Below are positions 1 to 12,600 of a stretch of 64,000 bases of DNA, one piece after another. The notes beneath the pieces were generated by a model that had not been told where the DNA came from, searched no databases, and worked only from the letters and a program-made list of their open reading frames with translations. The stretch is from Boswellia sacra (taxonomy: Eukaryota; Streptophyta; Magnoliopsida; Sapindales; Burseraceae), in assembly GCA_013180625.2 (NCBI GenBank), contig SNVD02008177.1, forward strand, positions 248,001 through 312,000, written 5' to 3'. The translations under genes were made by a program, and so were the position numbers. How positions within the stretch are numbered: the first letter of the stretch is position 1; each line of letters opens with the position of its first letter.

Positions 1-747
1 ATACACATTCTCGACTGACTTCATGTAATGCAAAGATTTCATAATGATTAGAAGAAGTAGCAACCAAAGTTTGCTTTGCAAAATGCCATGAAATTGCAGT
101 CCTGTTATAGGTAAAAACATATCCAGTATGAAATCAAGCTCTATCGAGATAAAAAAAATAACCGATATCAGCATATCCAACTAAACCATAATTTTCAGAA
201 AGCTCATATGGAAAAAAATAATAATAATCCCAAATCAGTGGTTCCCCGAAGATAACGAAAAATATGTTTAATCCCCCTCCAATGCCGTCTAGTAGGTGTA
301 GAACTAAATCTTGTTAATAAATTTACTGCAAATGCAATATCTAGTACCGTGAACTGTGTCAAATACATTAATGCACCTGTAGCATTCAGATACGGTACTT
401 ATGCACTAAAGATGCTCATGATCCTCTTTAGGACGGAATGGATCTTTTTTGGGATCAACAGATCGAACCACCGTTAGGGTACTTAATGGATAAGTCTTAT
501 CCATATTGAACCTTTTTTTAAAATCTGTTCTATATATGTTGATTAATGAACAAGTATATTAGTTGAACTATGGTCAATCTGCAGGCTGAGACAGTATTTT
601 GTCTTCCCCAAGTCTTTCATTTCAAATTCTCTTTTCAAATATTCAGCAGCATTCTGGATCTCTTCAGAAGTCCCAATCGAATTTATGTCATCGACATATA
701 CTATTATAATAGTATAATCAGATTCTGACTTCTTTATAAAGACACAA
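1..747 (-). pseudogene. Ty1/copia pol relic: second half of reverse transcriptase and RNase H
   Basis: Read on the minus strand this stretch gives VFIKKSESDYTIIIVYVDD, the copia RT active-site block, around 665-740. It continues with the EIQNAAEYLKREFEMKDLGK segment near 600-660 and PYLNATGALMYLTQFTVPDIAFAVN near 320-400. Close to the left edge is an RNase H tail (TGYVFTYNRTAISWH, then SSNHYEIFALHEVSRECV). The reading frame breaks several times, so this is a dead copy. It leaves the window on the left. Its upstream half resumes at 9648, where the protein reading continues across the inserted gypsy element. Positions 743-747 (CACAA) are the left copy of that element's target duplication. Confidence 0.9.
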
Positions 748-1219
748 TGTCACGCCTTAACATCTCTTATTTAGAGACATTAGGGGTGATTAAATAAGAA
801 ATTACTAAAAAAGACATCATCAATACCTCATTTTTCTCTTCCTTTTTTTTATATACATCCCATGAGTTCATTACGACATATGACCATTTGTTCAAAATAA
901 ACTTTACATACATTGGTGACTAAAATCAATACATGAATTGCTAGTCACATAACAAAATCTCCCATCATAAACTAGGAGAATCAAGACCGTCCCCAAAAAT
1001 CAGTGTATGCATGCAGACTCCAGACTCTCTAGGAAAGCTATGAAAAACACCACTAGTGTGAATATCTTTCTATGTACCTGTGGAGGGAGGGGGTGAGCAT
1101 AAAGCCCAGTAGAAAAAATTCTAACATTATACTAAATCACACGCATTCAATAATTACTCAATTACAGAATTACACCGAATAATAATAAATCAAACAATTA
1201 TGTTCATTCGCACATCAAG

Positions 1220-1415
1220 TTTATATTTGTATTCCCCTTGGATCCGTATACAAACGACCCATCTAAGGTCCAACACATCATGTTTATTTTATTCGTGTTC
1301 CCCTTGGATCCGTATACAAAACGGCCCATCCAAGGTCTAACACTAAAAATTTTATATTCGTATTCTCATTGGATCCGTATACAAAACGGCACATCTAAGG
1401 TCCAATGCATACATT
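1220..1415 (-). repeat. Tandem hairpin array in gypsy 3' LTR
   Basis: Three copies of a roughly 66-bp unit. Each contains an inverted repeat of the form CCTTGGAT-CCGT-loop-ACGG-CCC-ATCCAAGG. The middle copy (1302-1335) is perfect. The flanking copies have one or a few stem changes (for example ATCTAAGG). Confidence 0.85.
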
Positions 1416-1527
1416 TACAACATTTCAATATAATTTCTATGATAAATCTAAAGAAAATACAATTTTTATGAAAAATCCAGGACTTTCCGGAAGTGAGCAG
1501 TCGATTTGGGTCGGTTTTGAAATTCTA

Positions 1528-1760
1528 CTCGACACTCGACATTGTACCACTCGACACTCGAACATGCATGTCGAGTCGAACTCGAACATGCATGTCGAGT
1601 TGTGCACGCAACACGCGACACTGTTAGCTCGACACTCGGCGCTAGACACTCGACATCACTCACTCGACACTAGACAATAGCCACCCGACACTCGACCTGT
1701 TCACACCCGACACTCGACATATGCCACTCGACACTGACACTCGACAAGTAAGTGTCGAGT
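1528..1760. repeat. TCGA-rich array (CTCGACACTCGACA words) in gypsy LTR
   Basis: A degenerate array built from CGACACT, CTCGACA and short palindromes such as ACATGCATGT and TCGA. Unit length is irregular. Related arrays occur at 8530-8866, 40712-41262 and in both ends of the MULE. Confidence 0.9.
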
Positions 1761-2639
1761 GGTGTCGAATGAAAAGTCAAACGTTACATACAGAATTGTG
1801 AACCTGTTCCATTAAATCGGTTACACCATCTCATTTCCAGATTTCGACCTCCAACTTCAAAAATTCATTTTAACTCTAAATTCAATAAAATCAGTGGCTA
1901 ATTAAAGCTTCATATATCTATTTTCCTAAACAAATGAAAAATCATACAATTCTCAATCCAGAAAAATGCATCAGCTCAAACAACAGAGGACAGTCACATG
2001 AACTACAACTCCCCTCAAGAACCATCTCTACTTCATTTCATAAGCACTTAGTTTTCACACATAATTCCTCATTCAAACAACAAAACAATCAACTTACAAT
2101 AAGTAGTTTCACTCATAATTCATCATCCAAGCAACAAAACAATCAATATAGAATAGGTCACATGCATAACAAACCAACATCAATTAAAGCAACTAAATAC
2201 ATGACATGATGTAAGTATAGTGTTAAAAAATTCCTACTTGTATTCCAAGCTTATACACCTCTTCGAAAATTTTTCCTCTTTTCCTCTCTTTTCTTTTCTC
2301 TCTTTTTCTTTTTCTCCTTCTTCTCTTCTTCTCTCCCTGTAACCGTGAGACTTTCTTCTCTTTTTCCTTTCCCCTTTTTTCCATTCTAGAAAAATCCTTT
2401 CTTATATATATATAAGGCCCTAATTCATGGGCCTAAATCCACTAATTTTTTCCAACCCACTTAATCCTTAAACATAATTCTAAATTTTGTAGAATCCACT
2501 AATTTTTTCCAACCCACTTAATCCTTAAACATAATTCTAAATTTTGCAATATATAAATGCATACATATTAATTTTCTTTTGAAACTCTACAACCTATGCT
2601 CCTAAAAAAAATTTCGTCCTCGAAATTTGAAAATATGAG

Positions 2640-4050
2640 TCAGAAATTACCTCTTGCAGTCAAGAGCTCTGGATACTTTCTTTGAATCTCTGACTCTAAC
2701 TCCCATGTGGCCTCTTCAATGCCATGATGCTTCCACAAGACCTTGAGTAATGGAATGGTCTTGCCACGTAGGACTTGCACTCTTGTGTCTAAGATTTGAA
2801 TAGGAATCTCTTCATATGAAACATCTTGTTGAATATCCAACTTACTCCAATCTAGTACATGTGTTGGGTGAGGCTCATCCTTAGCATCGATACATGAAAT
2901 GTGTTACGAATTCCCGATAATCGTGGCGGCAATGCTAGCTCATAAGCTACTTCACCAACCTGTCTTAGAATTTCAAATGGGCCAATGTAGCGTGGAGCAA
3001 GTTTACCTTTTTGTCCAAAACGCATCAAGCCCTTACGCGGAGACACCTTTAAAAACACATGGTCACCCACCTTAAATTCTAACGGTCTTCTCCTTTTGTC
3101 TGCATAGCTTTTCTGTCGACTATGAGCTGTAAGTAAATGTTGACGTATCAATTTCACCTTTTCAGTTGTCTCTCGTACAAGCTCCGATCCTAATAAGGTA
3201 GCTTCTCCCACTTCTACCCAACATAAAGGGACCTGCACGATCTACCATAGAGTGCCTTAAAAGGTGTCATTCCAATACTTGACTGATGGCTGTTGTTGTA
3301 TGCAAATTCCACACGTGGTAGATGATCCTCCCAATTACCTCGAAAATCCATCACACAAGCCCTTAACATATCTTCCAAAATTTGAATGGTGCGCTCTGAT
3401 TGACCATCAGTTTGAGGATAGAAGGCTGTACTAAATAACAACTGAGTACCCATAGCTCTTTGAAAGCTTTGCCAAAATTGAGTTGTAAACCTGGAATCTC
3501 TATCTGACACCACTGAAATTAAAACTTCAAGCAACCTCATAATTTCTTTAATGTACAGTCGACTCAAAACATCCACTGAATCGGTTGTACGTATAGGAAG
3601 AAAGTGTGATACTTTGGTTAACCTATCTATAATCACCCATATTGTATCCTTCCCTTTTACAGAACGTGGTAATCCAGTAACAAAATCCATGGTAATGTAA
3701 TCTCATTTCCACTCTGCTACAAGCAGTGGTTGGAGTAATCCTGCAGACCCTTGATGCTCAGCCTTCACTTGTTGACAAGTAAGGCATCTAGCCACATATT
3801 CAGCAACATCCCTCTTCATTCCTTTCTACCAAAACTGGCGACGTAAATCATGATACATCTTGGTACCCCCAGGATGAACAACAAATTTAGAGTGATGAAA
3901 TTCCTTAAGGATATCATCTTTACACTCTTCACTTGATGGAACAAAGATCCTACCCTTGAATCGTAAACTCCCATTTGAACCAATTGTCCAATCCACACTT
4001 CCATCACCGTGTAACACTTGCTTTACAAGGCTCTAGTCTCTAAATCTTGA
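2640..4050 (-). pseudogene. Gypsy pol relic: integrase and chromodomain-like tail
   Basis: The zinc-binding N-terminus is broken across frames at about 3820-4017 (ILKEFHHSKFVVHPGGTKMYHDLR). The integrase core runs from 3690 (MDFVTGLPRSVKGKDTIWVI), with the second acidic block VVSDRDSRFTTQFWQSFQ and the third, STAFYPQTDGQSERTIQILE. The GPY-type region reads GKLAPRYIGPFEILRQVGEV within 2852-3238. A further frame at 2640-2840 gives ILDTRVQVLRGKTIPLLKV and then WKHHGIEEATWELE, the chromodomain-like C-terminus that targets chromoviruses to chromatin. At least three frame breaks separate these parts. Confidence 0.92.
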
Positions 4051-4099
4051 TGTTGCAACTCAATCACTCTATGCACAAGAGACGGTTGGGCAACAAGTG

Positions 4100-6310
4100 T
4101 AAAAAGGCGAATTTGATCTCCGCATCCTCAACCACGATATCATAATCATAAATAGACCGCAACATACTCCACTCTCCTATCATCGCACTAACCATGGTCC
4201 TTGACTTCTTACTTAATGCGTTAGCCACCACATTTGCCTTGCCTGGATGATATTGGATAGAGAAATCATAGTCTTCCTAATACTCCATCCATTTTCGTTG
4301 TCTCAAGTTCAAGTCTCTTTGGGTGAAAATGTATTTCAAACTTTTATGATCACAAAAGACTTCAAATCTTTCGCCATACAGATAATGTCACCAAATTTTT
4401 AAAGAATATACTACCGTAGCCAGTTCTAGGTCATAAGTAGGATAATTATGCTCGTAAGGTTTCAATTGACGAGAAGCATAGGCTACAACCCGACCTTGTT
4501 GCATTAACACACACCCTAACCCATCCAAGGAGGCATCAGTGAATACTACATAATCAACTCCACGTTGTGGTATCACAAGAATAGGTGTTGAAGTTAATCT
4601 TTTCTTCAATTCTTGGAATGCGTGCTCACATGCATCATTCCATTCAAATCTGACTCCTTTCCTTGTTAACCTAGTCATTAGTGTAGCCAATCGAGAAAAG
4701 TTCTCAACAAAACGCCGATAATAACCTGCTAGACCCAAGAAGCTGCGTACTTCAAACACATTCTTTGGTTGTTCCCATTTTATAACTGCTTCTACTTTCG
4801 ATGGGTCAACTGAGATTCCTTGTCTTGACACCACATGGCCTAAATATTTTATTTCTGATAGCCAAAATTCACATTTACTCAGCTTGGCATAAAGGCGATG
4901 CTCTCTCAATGTTTGAAGTGCTATGTGTAGATGTTGCTCATGTTCAACTTCAGATGAAGAACAAATAAGGATATCATCCATAAATACAATCACAAATTGG
5001 CCTAAGTGAGGTCTGAAAATATGGTTTATCGAATCCATAAAGGTAGCAGGAGCATTAGTTAGTCCAAATGGCATGATATAACGGGTACGAAAAGCGGTCT
5101 TAGGTATGTCTCCTTCTGTTATTCCCAACTGATGATAACCCGAACGAAGATCTATCTTGGAAAAACAACAAGATTCGCTTAACTGGTCGAACAAATCATC
5201 GATCCTAGGTAAAGGATATTTGTTTTTCACTGTAACTCGATTTAACTGTATGTAATCTATACATAAATGCAATGAACCATCTTTCTTCTTCACAAACAAT
5301 GTTGGTGCACCCCAGGGAGAAGTACTGGGTCGGATGAATCCTTTCTCTAACAATTCTTCTATTTGTAGCTTTGGCTCCCTCAACTCTGCTGGAGCTAGGG
5401 GTGTTCAAAAATCCCCGACCCGACCCTATCGGGTTGATCGGGTTTTTTTCGGGTTGGTATTAAATAGTGACCCGAATCGGGTTAAAATAATCGGGTTTGA
5501 ACAGTGTCAGGTTGCAAATCGGGTTTAGATATTTGGCTTAATTAAATTAAACCTGATCTGACCCGATCCAACCCGATCAGGTTGATTGGGTTTTTGTCGG
5601 GTCGGTATTAAATAGTAACCCGAATCGGGTTAAAATAATCGGGTTTCAACAGTATCGGGTTGTGATCGGGTATGAAAAAACCTGACCCGACCCGACCCGT
5701 GAACACCCCTAGCTGGAGCCATTCTATAAGGAGCAACTGATATGAGTGCCACACCTGGATACACCTCGATAGCAAATTCCACTTCTCTAGTTGGAGGTAA
5801 CCCGAGTAATTCTTCAGGAAAAACATCAGAAAAATCACTTACCACACGAGAAAGTTCAGAAACCCCTTTATTAGTCTCTTATACTAGTATACTTGCTATC
5901 ATGTTCCTGACCCCTTTCTTGTTTTGCGACCGAAGCAAAGGGTAATGCAATAATGCATATTTGTCCCCATAAAAATTGAAAACGATCCCCTCCAGCATGT
6001 TGATTATCACTTTCTTATTGTGACAGTCTAATATAACTCGATAAGCTGGCAACCAATCCATTTCTAATATCACATCATACTTAGTGAAATCCATAAGTAT
6101 CAAATCAAATGATAACCTATGCCCATTGATCTCTAACATACAGGAACGGCATATCCTCTCTACTTCTAGAGTACTACCCAGAGGTGACTCCACGTGCAAT
6201 ACAAAGTCTAACAAATTAGACTCTAATCCTAATACAGATGCAAAATGGGTAGATATAAAAGAATGAATAGCTCCAGAATCAAATAAAACACAAGCTCATG
6301 CGTTAAAAAC
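4100..6310 (-). pseudogene. Gypsy pol relic: protease, reverse transcriptase, RNase H
   Basis: The aspartic protease motif LFDSGAIHSFIS has its DSG codons at 6272-6280, and the second protease block DVILEMDWLPAYRV follows near 6060. RT starts with VSDFSDVFPEELLGLPP (about 5795-5845). It is interrupted by a 316-bp MITE and resumes with [20 protein letters not shown] at about 5385. The catalytic block reads [13 protein letters not shown], with M where most gypsy elements have V or I in the YxDD-type box. RNase H includes [18 protein letters not shown] and the block [19 protein letters not shown]. After 4388 stops accumulate (near 4385 and 4275). These are ordinary gypsy activities, now inactive. 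Confidence 0.95.
5396..5711 (+). mobile_element. hAT-type MITE with perfect 8-bp target duplication
   Basis: A 316-bp non-autonomous element inserted in the gypsy RT. Its ends are perfect 12-bp inverted repeats, TAGGGGTGTTCA and TGAACACCCCTA, flanked by GCTGGAGC at 5388-5395 and again at 5712-5719. An 8-bp duplication and this TIR type are hAT hallmarks. The interior is full of GGGTT/AACCC words and contains a diverged direct duplication: a segment around 5433-5525 recurs around 5578-5670 (shared words TATTAAATAGT, ACCCGAATCGGGTTAAAATAATCGGGTTT). There is no coding capacity. Orientation is arbitrary. Confidence 0.93.
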
Positions 6311-6399
6311 CAATAATATACCTCCCATAACCACGTTGTTTGCAGGCTCTGTCGGCTGAGTCAGAGCAAAAACTCGTCCCTAATTCATCTGTCCCTGAT

Positions 6400-7581
6400 G
6401 TCTATTACTCTAAGATGCTCTTGGAGGCCTAACAGATTGAGAAGAAGCTGCCTGAGACCTCTGAGATGTCTGATGTGAATGAGCATTATGTCCCTGAGAC
6501 GATGGTCTAAACTGTGACTCAGACCCTTGTCGAAGAGTCAGTTGGGTCTGACTAGTGGCACTCTGAGAACCTCTCATCCCTGCTGGACAATCCCGCTGAG
6601 TATGACCATATTGTCTGCATCTATAACATCTGGGACACTGACGTTGCAAATGACCTGGTTTTTCACACCCATAACAAACTCTCTAACTCTATGAAGATCC
6701 ACTTGACATGGAGCCTTGAGATTGCAATTGCTAAGACTGAGAATTAAAGGAAGTCCTACTGGAATGAGTTCTCTGTCTCTTAGCTGAACGATCATACTGT
6801 CTCGCTCCTCTAGAAGGTATGCCAATACCCCCCACCCTATGACTTTGGGATATCTCCTGTTTTGCAACTAAGGCAGTCTCCACCACATCAGAATATGTCG
6901 TCAATCTACACACTATAACTGAGGGTCTGATGTCATCTCTCAGTCCCTTTTGAAATCTCCGAGCCTTGCTAGCCTCATCTGCCATCAAACCAGGTGCAAA
7001 GCGAGATAAGGCAGTAAATCATGCCTCATATTGTTGCACTGTCATAGTCCCATGTGTCAGATATATAAACTCATTTTCCTTCTGATCACGAAAAACTATA
7101 GGAAAATATTTGTCCAGAAAAGCAGTAGAGAAGTCTCTCCATGTATGGATGTTTCCTTCTCTAATACGCTCAACAGATGTCCACCACTGTAATGCCTCTC
7201 CTGTCAACAGATGGGTTGCCACTCTAACCCGTAAATCTTCTTCAACTTGCAAAAGATTAAAGAGGCACTCAACTCGTATAAGCCAATCTTCTGCAACATT
7301 CGGATTGGGCTCCCCATTAAAAATAGGTGGATTGTGACGTTGGACTTCTCTAAGTACATTCTTCATTCTATTGTCGACATCCGTCTCTAACACCAGTTGA
7401 GGTGGTCGTGGTGGTGGGTTAGCACGAAGAGTATCCCTAACTGTGCTTGCCACTGTTTCTGCCAATGTATTTGCCACATCTCTCATAACTCTATAAAACT
7501 CTGAATAGCTCTATAAAACTCTGACCTCTCACCACCCTCAGGTAGGTTGGAACTCCAAGCACCTCACGTACGAGAACTCAT
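6400..7581 (-). pseudogene. Gypsy gag relic with CCHC zinc knuckle
   Basis: Gag forms the particle and binds the element RNA. The likely original start is the ATG at 7581 (MSSRT), followed at once by an in-frame TGA and a frame change. The main body reads from 7486 (MRDVANTLAETVASTV) through RHNPPIFNGEPNPNVAEDWL and GEALQWWTSVERIREG, typical of the retrotransposon gag domain. It resumes in another frame at 6988 (ARRFQKGLRDDIRPSV). The nucleic-acid-binding knuckle CYRCRQYGHTQRDC is at 6587-6628 and has a complete C-x2-C-x4-H-x4-C spacing. The N-terminal break may come from a small duplication of AGAGTTTTATAG near 7485-7510. At least two frameshifts show it is dead. Confidence 0.9.
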
Positions 7582-7744
7582 TATTTAATTTTATCAATGA
7601 CAAAAACATAAGTGGAAGAATTCTATAACATATAGAACAAAAACACAACAAACAATTATTCAAGGTACATGAAAGCACACAAGACATGACTCTACCCCTC
7701 CTAAACCATCTACATCCTTTTCATAGGTCCACAGTAAAGCCTAG

Positions 7745-7756
7745 ACTCTGATACCA
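7745..7756 (-). other. Primer-binding site for initiator tRNA-Met
   Basis: On the minus strand, three bases after the LTR end, the sequence reads TGGTATCAGAGT. It matches the TGGTATCAGAGC complement of the plant tRNA-iMet 3' end except at the last base. This is the standard minus-strand primer site for plant gypsy and copia elements and fixes the element's orientation. Confidence 0.9.
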
Positions 7757-8229
7757 CTCTGTCACGTCCTAACATCTTTTATTTAGAGACTTTAGGGGTA
7801 ACTAAATAAGAAATTAATAAAAAGGACATCATCAATATCTCATTTTTCTCTTTCTTTTTTTTTATATACATCCCATGAGTTCATTACAACATATGACCAT
7901 TTGTTCAAAATAAACTTTACATACATTAGTGACTAAAATCAATACATGAATTGCTAGTCACATAACAAAATCTCCCATCACAAACTAGGAGAATCAAGAC
8001 CGTCCCCAAAAATCAGTGTATGCATGCAGACTCCAGACTCCCTAGGAAAGCTCTGGAACACCACTAGTGTGAACATCTTTCCGTGTAATTGTGGAGGGAG
8101 GGGGTGAGCATAAAGCCCAGTAGGAAAAATTCTAACATTATACTAAATCACACGCATTCAACAATTACTCAATTACAAAATTACACCGAATAATAATAAA
8201 TCAAACAATTATGTTCAGTCGCACATCAA

Positions 8230-8425
8230 GTTTATATTCGTGTTCCCCTTGGATCCATATACAAAACGGCCCATCCAAGGTCCAACACATCATGTTTATT
8301 TTATTTGTGTTCCCCTTCGATCCGTATACAAAATGGCCCATCTAAGGTCCAACACTAAAAATTTAATATCCGCATTCTCCTTGGACCCATATACAAAATG
8401 GCCCATCCAAGGTCCAATGCATACA
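8230..8425 (-). repeat. Tandem hairpin array in gypsy 5' LTR
   Basis: Three copies of the same hairpin unit as in the other LTR. The copy at 8379-8412 has the inner stem changed on both sides, from CCGT/ACGG to CCAT/ATGG, so pairing is kept. The first copy has CCAT/ACGG on the plus strand, which becomes a G-U pair in the minus-strand transcript. Confidence 0.85.
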
Positions 8426-8529
8426 TTTACAACCTTTCAATATAATTTCTACGATAAATCTCAATAAAATACAATTTTTATGAAAAATCCAGGACTTTCC
8501 GAAAGTGGGCAGTCGATTTGGGTCAATTT

Positions 8530-8866
8530 TGGAATTTGCTCAACACTCGACATTGTACCGCTCGACACTCGACACTAGACACTGGACACTCGAACATGCA
8601 CGTCGAGTCGTGCATGTAACACGCGATATTGTTCGCACTCGGCGCTAGACACTCGACATTGTGCCGCTTGACACTCGACACTCGAACATGCACGTCGAGT
8701 CGCGCACGCAACACACGACACTATTTGCTCGACACTCAGCGCTAAACACTCGACACTCAACATCACTCACTTGACACTAGACAACAGCCACTCAACACTC
8801 AACCTGTTCACACCCGACACTCGACATATGCCACTCGACACTCGACACTCGACAAGTAAGTGCGAG
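8530..8866. repeat. TCGA-rich array in gypsy 5' LTR
   Basis: The counterpart of 1528-1760. It is longer and differs in copy number and order of the CTCGACACTCGACA words. Confidence 0.9.
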
Positions 8867-9647
8867 TGGTGTCGGATGAAAAGTCAGACGCTACATACAG
8901 AATTGTGAACCTGTTCCATTAAGTTGGTTGCACCATCTCATTTCTAGATTTCGACCTCCAACTTCAAAAATTCATCAAAAATTCATTTTAACTCCAAATT
9001 CAATGAAATCAGTGGCTAATTAAAGCTTCATATATCTATTTTCCTAAACAAATGAAAAATCATACAATTCTCAATCCAGAAAAATGCATCAGCTTAAACA
9101 ACACAAGACAGTCACGTGAACTACAACTCCCCTCAAGAACCATCTTTACTTTACTTCATAAGCACTTAGTTTTCACACATAATTCCTCATTCAAACAACA
9201 AAACAATCAACTTACAATAAGTAGTTTCACTCATAATTCATCATCCAAGCAACAAAACAATCAATTTAGAATAGGTCACATGTATAAGAAACCAACATCA
9301 ATTAAAGCAACAAAATACATGATGTAATTATAGTGTTAGAAAATCCCTACTTGTATTCTAAGCTTATATATCTCTTCGAAAATTTTTTCTCTTTTCGTCT
9401 CTTTTCTTCCCTCTTTTTTTCTTCTTCTCCTTCTTCTCTTCTTCTCTCCCTATAACCGTGAGACTCTCTTCTCTTTTTCCTTTCCCCTTTTTTCCATTCT
9501 ATAAAAATCCTCTCTTATATAAATATAAGGCCTTAATTCATGGGCCTAAATCCACTAATTTTTTCCAACCCACTTAATCCTTAAACATAATTCTAAATTT
9601 TGTAATATATAAATGCATACATATTAATTTTCTTTTGAAACTCTATA

Positions 9648-12600
9648 CACAAGGACATATGAGATCATTAATGTATCCCTTTTTAATCAAATATTCACTA
9701 AGGCGATTATACCATATCCGCCCTCATTATTTCAATCCATATAAGGATCTTTGTAATTTAAATGAATACATGCTCCTTGGTTGTGTTTTAATTGCTCCAG
9801 GCACTTGAAATCCTTTAAGAAGTTTCGTATATATATATGTCAAAATCTAATTTACCATACAAGCAAGCAGTAACAACATCCATAAGGCACATGTGAAGTT
9901 TTTCTGAGACTGTCAAACTAATTAAATATTTGAAGGTGATTGTATCCATTATCGGGGTGTAAATTTCAACAAATTCAATACTCGGTCTTTGAGAAAAACC
10001 TTGAGTCACTAAACGGGCTTTATACTTGACAATCTCGTTTTTCTCATTTCGTTTTCTAGTAAACACCCATTTGTATCCAATGGGTTTTACATCAATTAGC
10101 GTCCAAACTACAGGTCCAAAAACGTCACATTTGGCCAAGGAAGCTAATTCTAATTGAATTGCTTCTTTCCGTTTTGGCCAATCATGCCTTTGCTTACATT
10201 CATCAATTGAATGTGGTTCAAATCATCATTCATTATATTAGTGGCTAATGTAAATGAAAATATGTCGTCGATGACAATTTCGTCACGATTCCACATTTTT
10301 CTAGTATAATTAATAGAAATGTTCTCATTTTTATGTGTCACTTTATGGGCACACTCCTCATTAATAACTTGTACCTTTTCAAGTGCACGTGTTTCGACAT
10401 TTATCTCTTCAGGAGATAAATTAGAAAATGTGGAGCCTTTAGCTTGATCATTATTTTTATCGTGACTAATATTTACCCTTTTCTTTTTCGGGGGACAAAA
10501 TCTTTTGATCCAAGCGGTCTACCACGCTTCAGGCGTTAATAGATTGATTATTCGTTGTTGCTTGGGGAGTTTGTTTAATAGGGATCTCTATTTGTGATGG
10601 TCCATTCACAACATATATATATGATTTTATTATCTTAGCTGCGCAAGTAAAAGCCTCCAACATCGGATTAACAATATTCTAAAGATGTATTATCCTTCGC
10701 ACTTTATTTTCACATTAAGATGTAGAAGGATCAAGATGAGACAATGTTTCTACATTCCAGGAAAGTTCTTGCCTTACTTCAGAAGGCATATGCCTAACTT
10801 CAGGAGGCATTTTCTGTTCCCCTAATCGTGGGAAAAATGTCTCATCAAAATGACAATCTGTAAATTGTGTAGTAAAAAGCTCATCTATTGTGCATTCCAA
10901 ATATCTAATAATAGAAAGAGAATTATAACCCACATAAATCCCCAATCGATGTTGATGCCTCATTTTTTGTCCTCTTCGGGGGAGCAACAGGAACTTGTAC
11001 GGCACAACTAAAAATTTTTAAATGAGATATATTGGGTTGTTAGCCAAGTACATGTTGTAATGATAAATACTAATGATAAGAAGTAGGCCTCAATCTAATT
11101 AATGATCTAGTATGCAAAATAGCATGGCCCTAGGCAGAAATTGGCAACTGTGTTTTTAATAATAAAATACATGCAATTATCTGCAATTACTTTATAAATG
11201 ATTCTACCAAACCATTTTGGGTATAGACATGTGGAACAAGGTGCTCAACATCAATTCCAACGAACATACAATAATCATAAAATGCTTTTGATGTAAATTC
11301 ACCAGCATTATCTAGATGTATTGATTTAATAGGATGGTCTAAAAATGTATCTATAATTTAATGATTTGGGCCAACAGTCTAGCAAATGCAACATTTCTAG
11401 TTGATAACATACAAACATGAGCCCACCTTACAGAAGCATCAATTAGAACCATGAAATAACGAAATGGTCCACCCGATGGATGAATGGGTCCACATATATC
11501 TCCTTGAATTCTCGATAAGAATGATGGTTATTCAAGACCAATCTTAGAAGGAGATGGTCTGTTAATAAATGTTCCTTGTGACAAGCAATACAAATAGTTT
11601 CATTGGACATAAGGATTTGTTTATTTTTTAATGGAAATCCATTTGTATTCTCAATAATCCTGCGCATCATTGTTGATTCAGGGTGACCAAGATGGTCATG
11701 CCATAACATAAAAGTTTTAGAATTTTTGAACTTCTAGTTTTTTACTGTGTAGGTCTCAATAGACTCTATGTATGGATAATATAATCCAGAAGAGAAAGCT
11801 TCAAGCTTTTCAAATATCCTCTTCTGTCCTGAGACATTTGAAATGATATGAAGAAATTAATATTGTTTTCAAAAGATGTCTCAATATGATATCCATTATG
11901 CCTTATATCTTTAAAACTAAGCAAATTTCTTCTGGATTTATTTGAATATAAAACATTATCAATATTAATTTAGTACCACTTGCCAATATACAGCGGCTCT
12001 TCCGGAGCCCTCAATCAAATTAACAGACCCTGATATAGTGTTAACTTTTGCTTCCAAAAAGATTAACTTTAGCAAATATTTCTCATGTTTAAGAATAGTA
12101 TGAGTTGTTGCACCATCAATTAGATATAAATCTTCATCATTTTTACACAAAGCCTTCATGTCCATTCCTCTTTATTACAAAAAGGATGCACAAGATAAAA
12201 GTACATTAAAAAATCATAACAGAACACCCATATAAACAAACATACACACAAAATACATCATAATAAAGCATATTACAACATGTAGTAAAACAACAACTAT
12301 TCAGTTGGCTGGGGCATTTCCTTCAAACATCATCTGGCCAATAGCCTCCTTTGGATGAGCAAGAAAGTCTGAGACATCAAGATTAGTGTGACAATCTGGG
12401 TCATCAACATAGTTAGTCTAAGCATTCTTTCTTTTATCCTTTATAGAAGACTAATATAAATCCACCAAATGTTTTGTCGTATGACAGGTACATGACCAAT
12501 ATCCAATCATGCCACATCTGTAACAAGTTTCCTTACGTTTCTTGGGAGATTTATTTTGTGAACCTTTACCTTTAAAACATTTTACCTCATAGCTTTCCCA

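Larger units (their letters stand above)
748..2591 (-). repeat. 3' LTR of the gypsy element
   Basis: Runs (on +) from TGTCACGCC to CTCTACA and is homologous over its whole length to 7760-9647. In element orientation it begins TGTAGAGTTTC at 2591. A TATA-like block CTTATATATATATAAG at 2401-2416 lies about 180 bp inside, followed by a long purine tract, the TCGA-rich array (about 1528-1760) and the hairpin array (about 1220-1415). It carries a private 57-bp tandem duplication at 2436-2549 that the other LTR lacks. Short ORFs inside it have no recognisable product. Confidence 0.93.
748..9647 (-). mobile_element. Ty3/gypsy chromovirus, two LTRs, nested in a copia element
   Basis: An 8.9-kb LTR retrotransposon in minus orientation. 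Both LTRs are present (748-2591 and 7760-9647). It is flanked by a perfect 5-bp duplication CACAA (743-747 and 9648-9652). The order on the minus strand is 5' LTR, tRNA-iMet primer site, gag with CCHC knuckle, protease, RT, RNase H, integrase, chromodomain-like tail, 3' LTR. The pol order PR-RT-RH-INT plus the C-terminal chromodomain places it in the chromoviruses; the inner 3' end resembles that of Tekay-type elements (clade inferred). All ORFs carry stops or frameshifts, and a hAT-type MITE interrupts RT, so it cannot be autonomous. Insertion into the copia RT coding sequence orders the events. Confidence 0.95.
7760..9647 (-). repeat. 5' LTR of the gypsy element
   Basis: Homologous to 748-2591 but with many substitutions and indels, indicating an old insertion. 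The terminal dinucleotide at 9646-9647 has mutated from CA to TA. A TATA-like sequence lies at 9515-9528. It contains its own versions of the TCGA-rich array (about 8530-8866) and the hairpin array (about 8230-8425). The primer-binding site abuts its inner edge at 7745-7756. Confidence 0.93.

Noticed and set aside
1528..1760. CTCGACA arrays as a CRISPR-like array
   Set aside because: Units are short, irregular and merge into one another; there are no fixed repeats with unique spacers, and the setting is a plant LTR.
1934..2209. 91-codon ORF (and its homologue at 9052-9327) as a gene
   Set aside because: It lies inside both gypsy LTRs, the sequence is A-rich with SSFKQQNNQ repeats from nucleotide duplication, and there is no recognisable domain.
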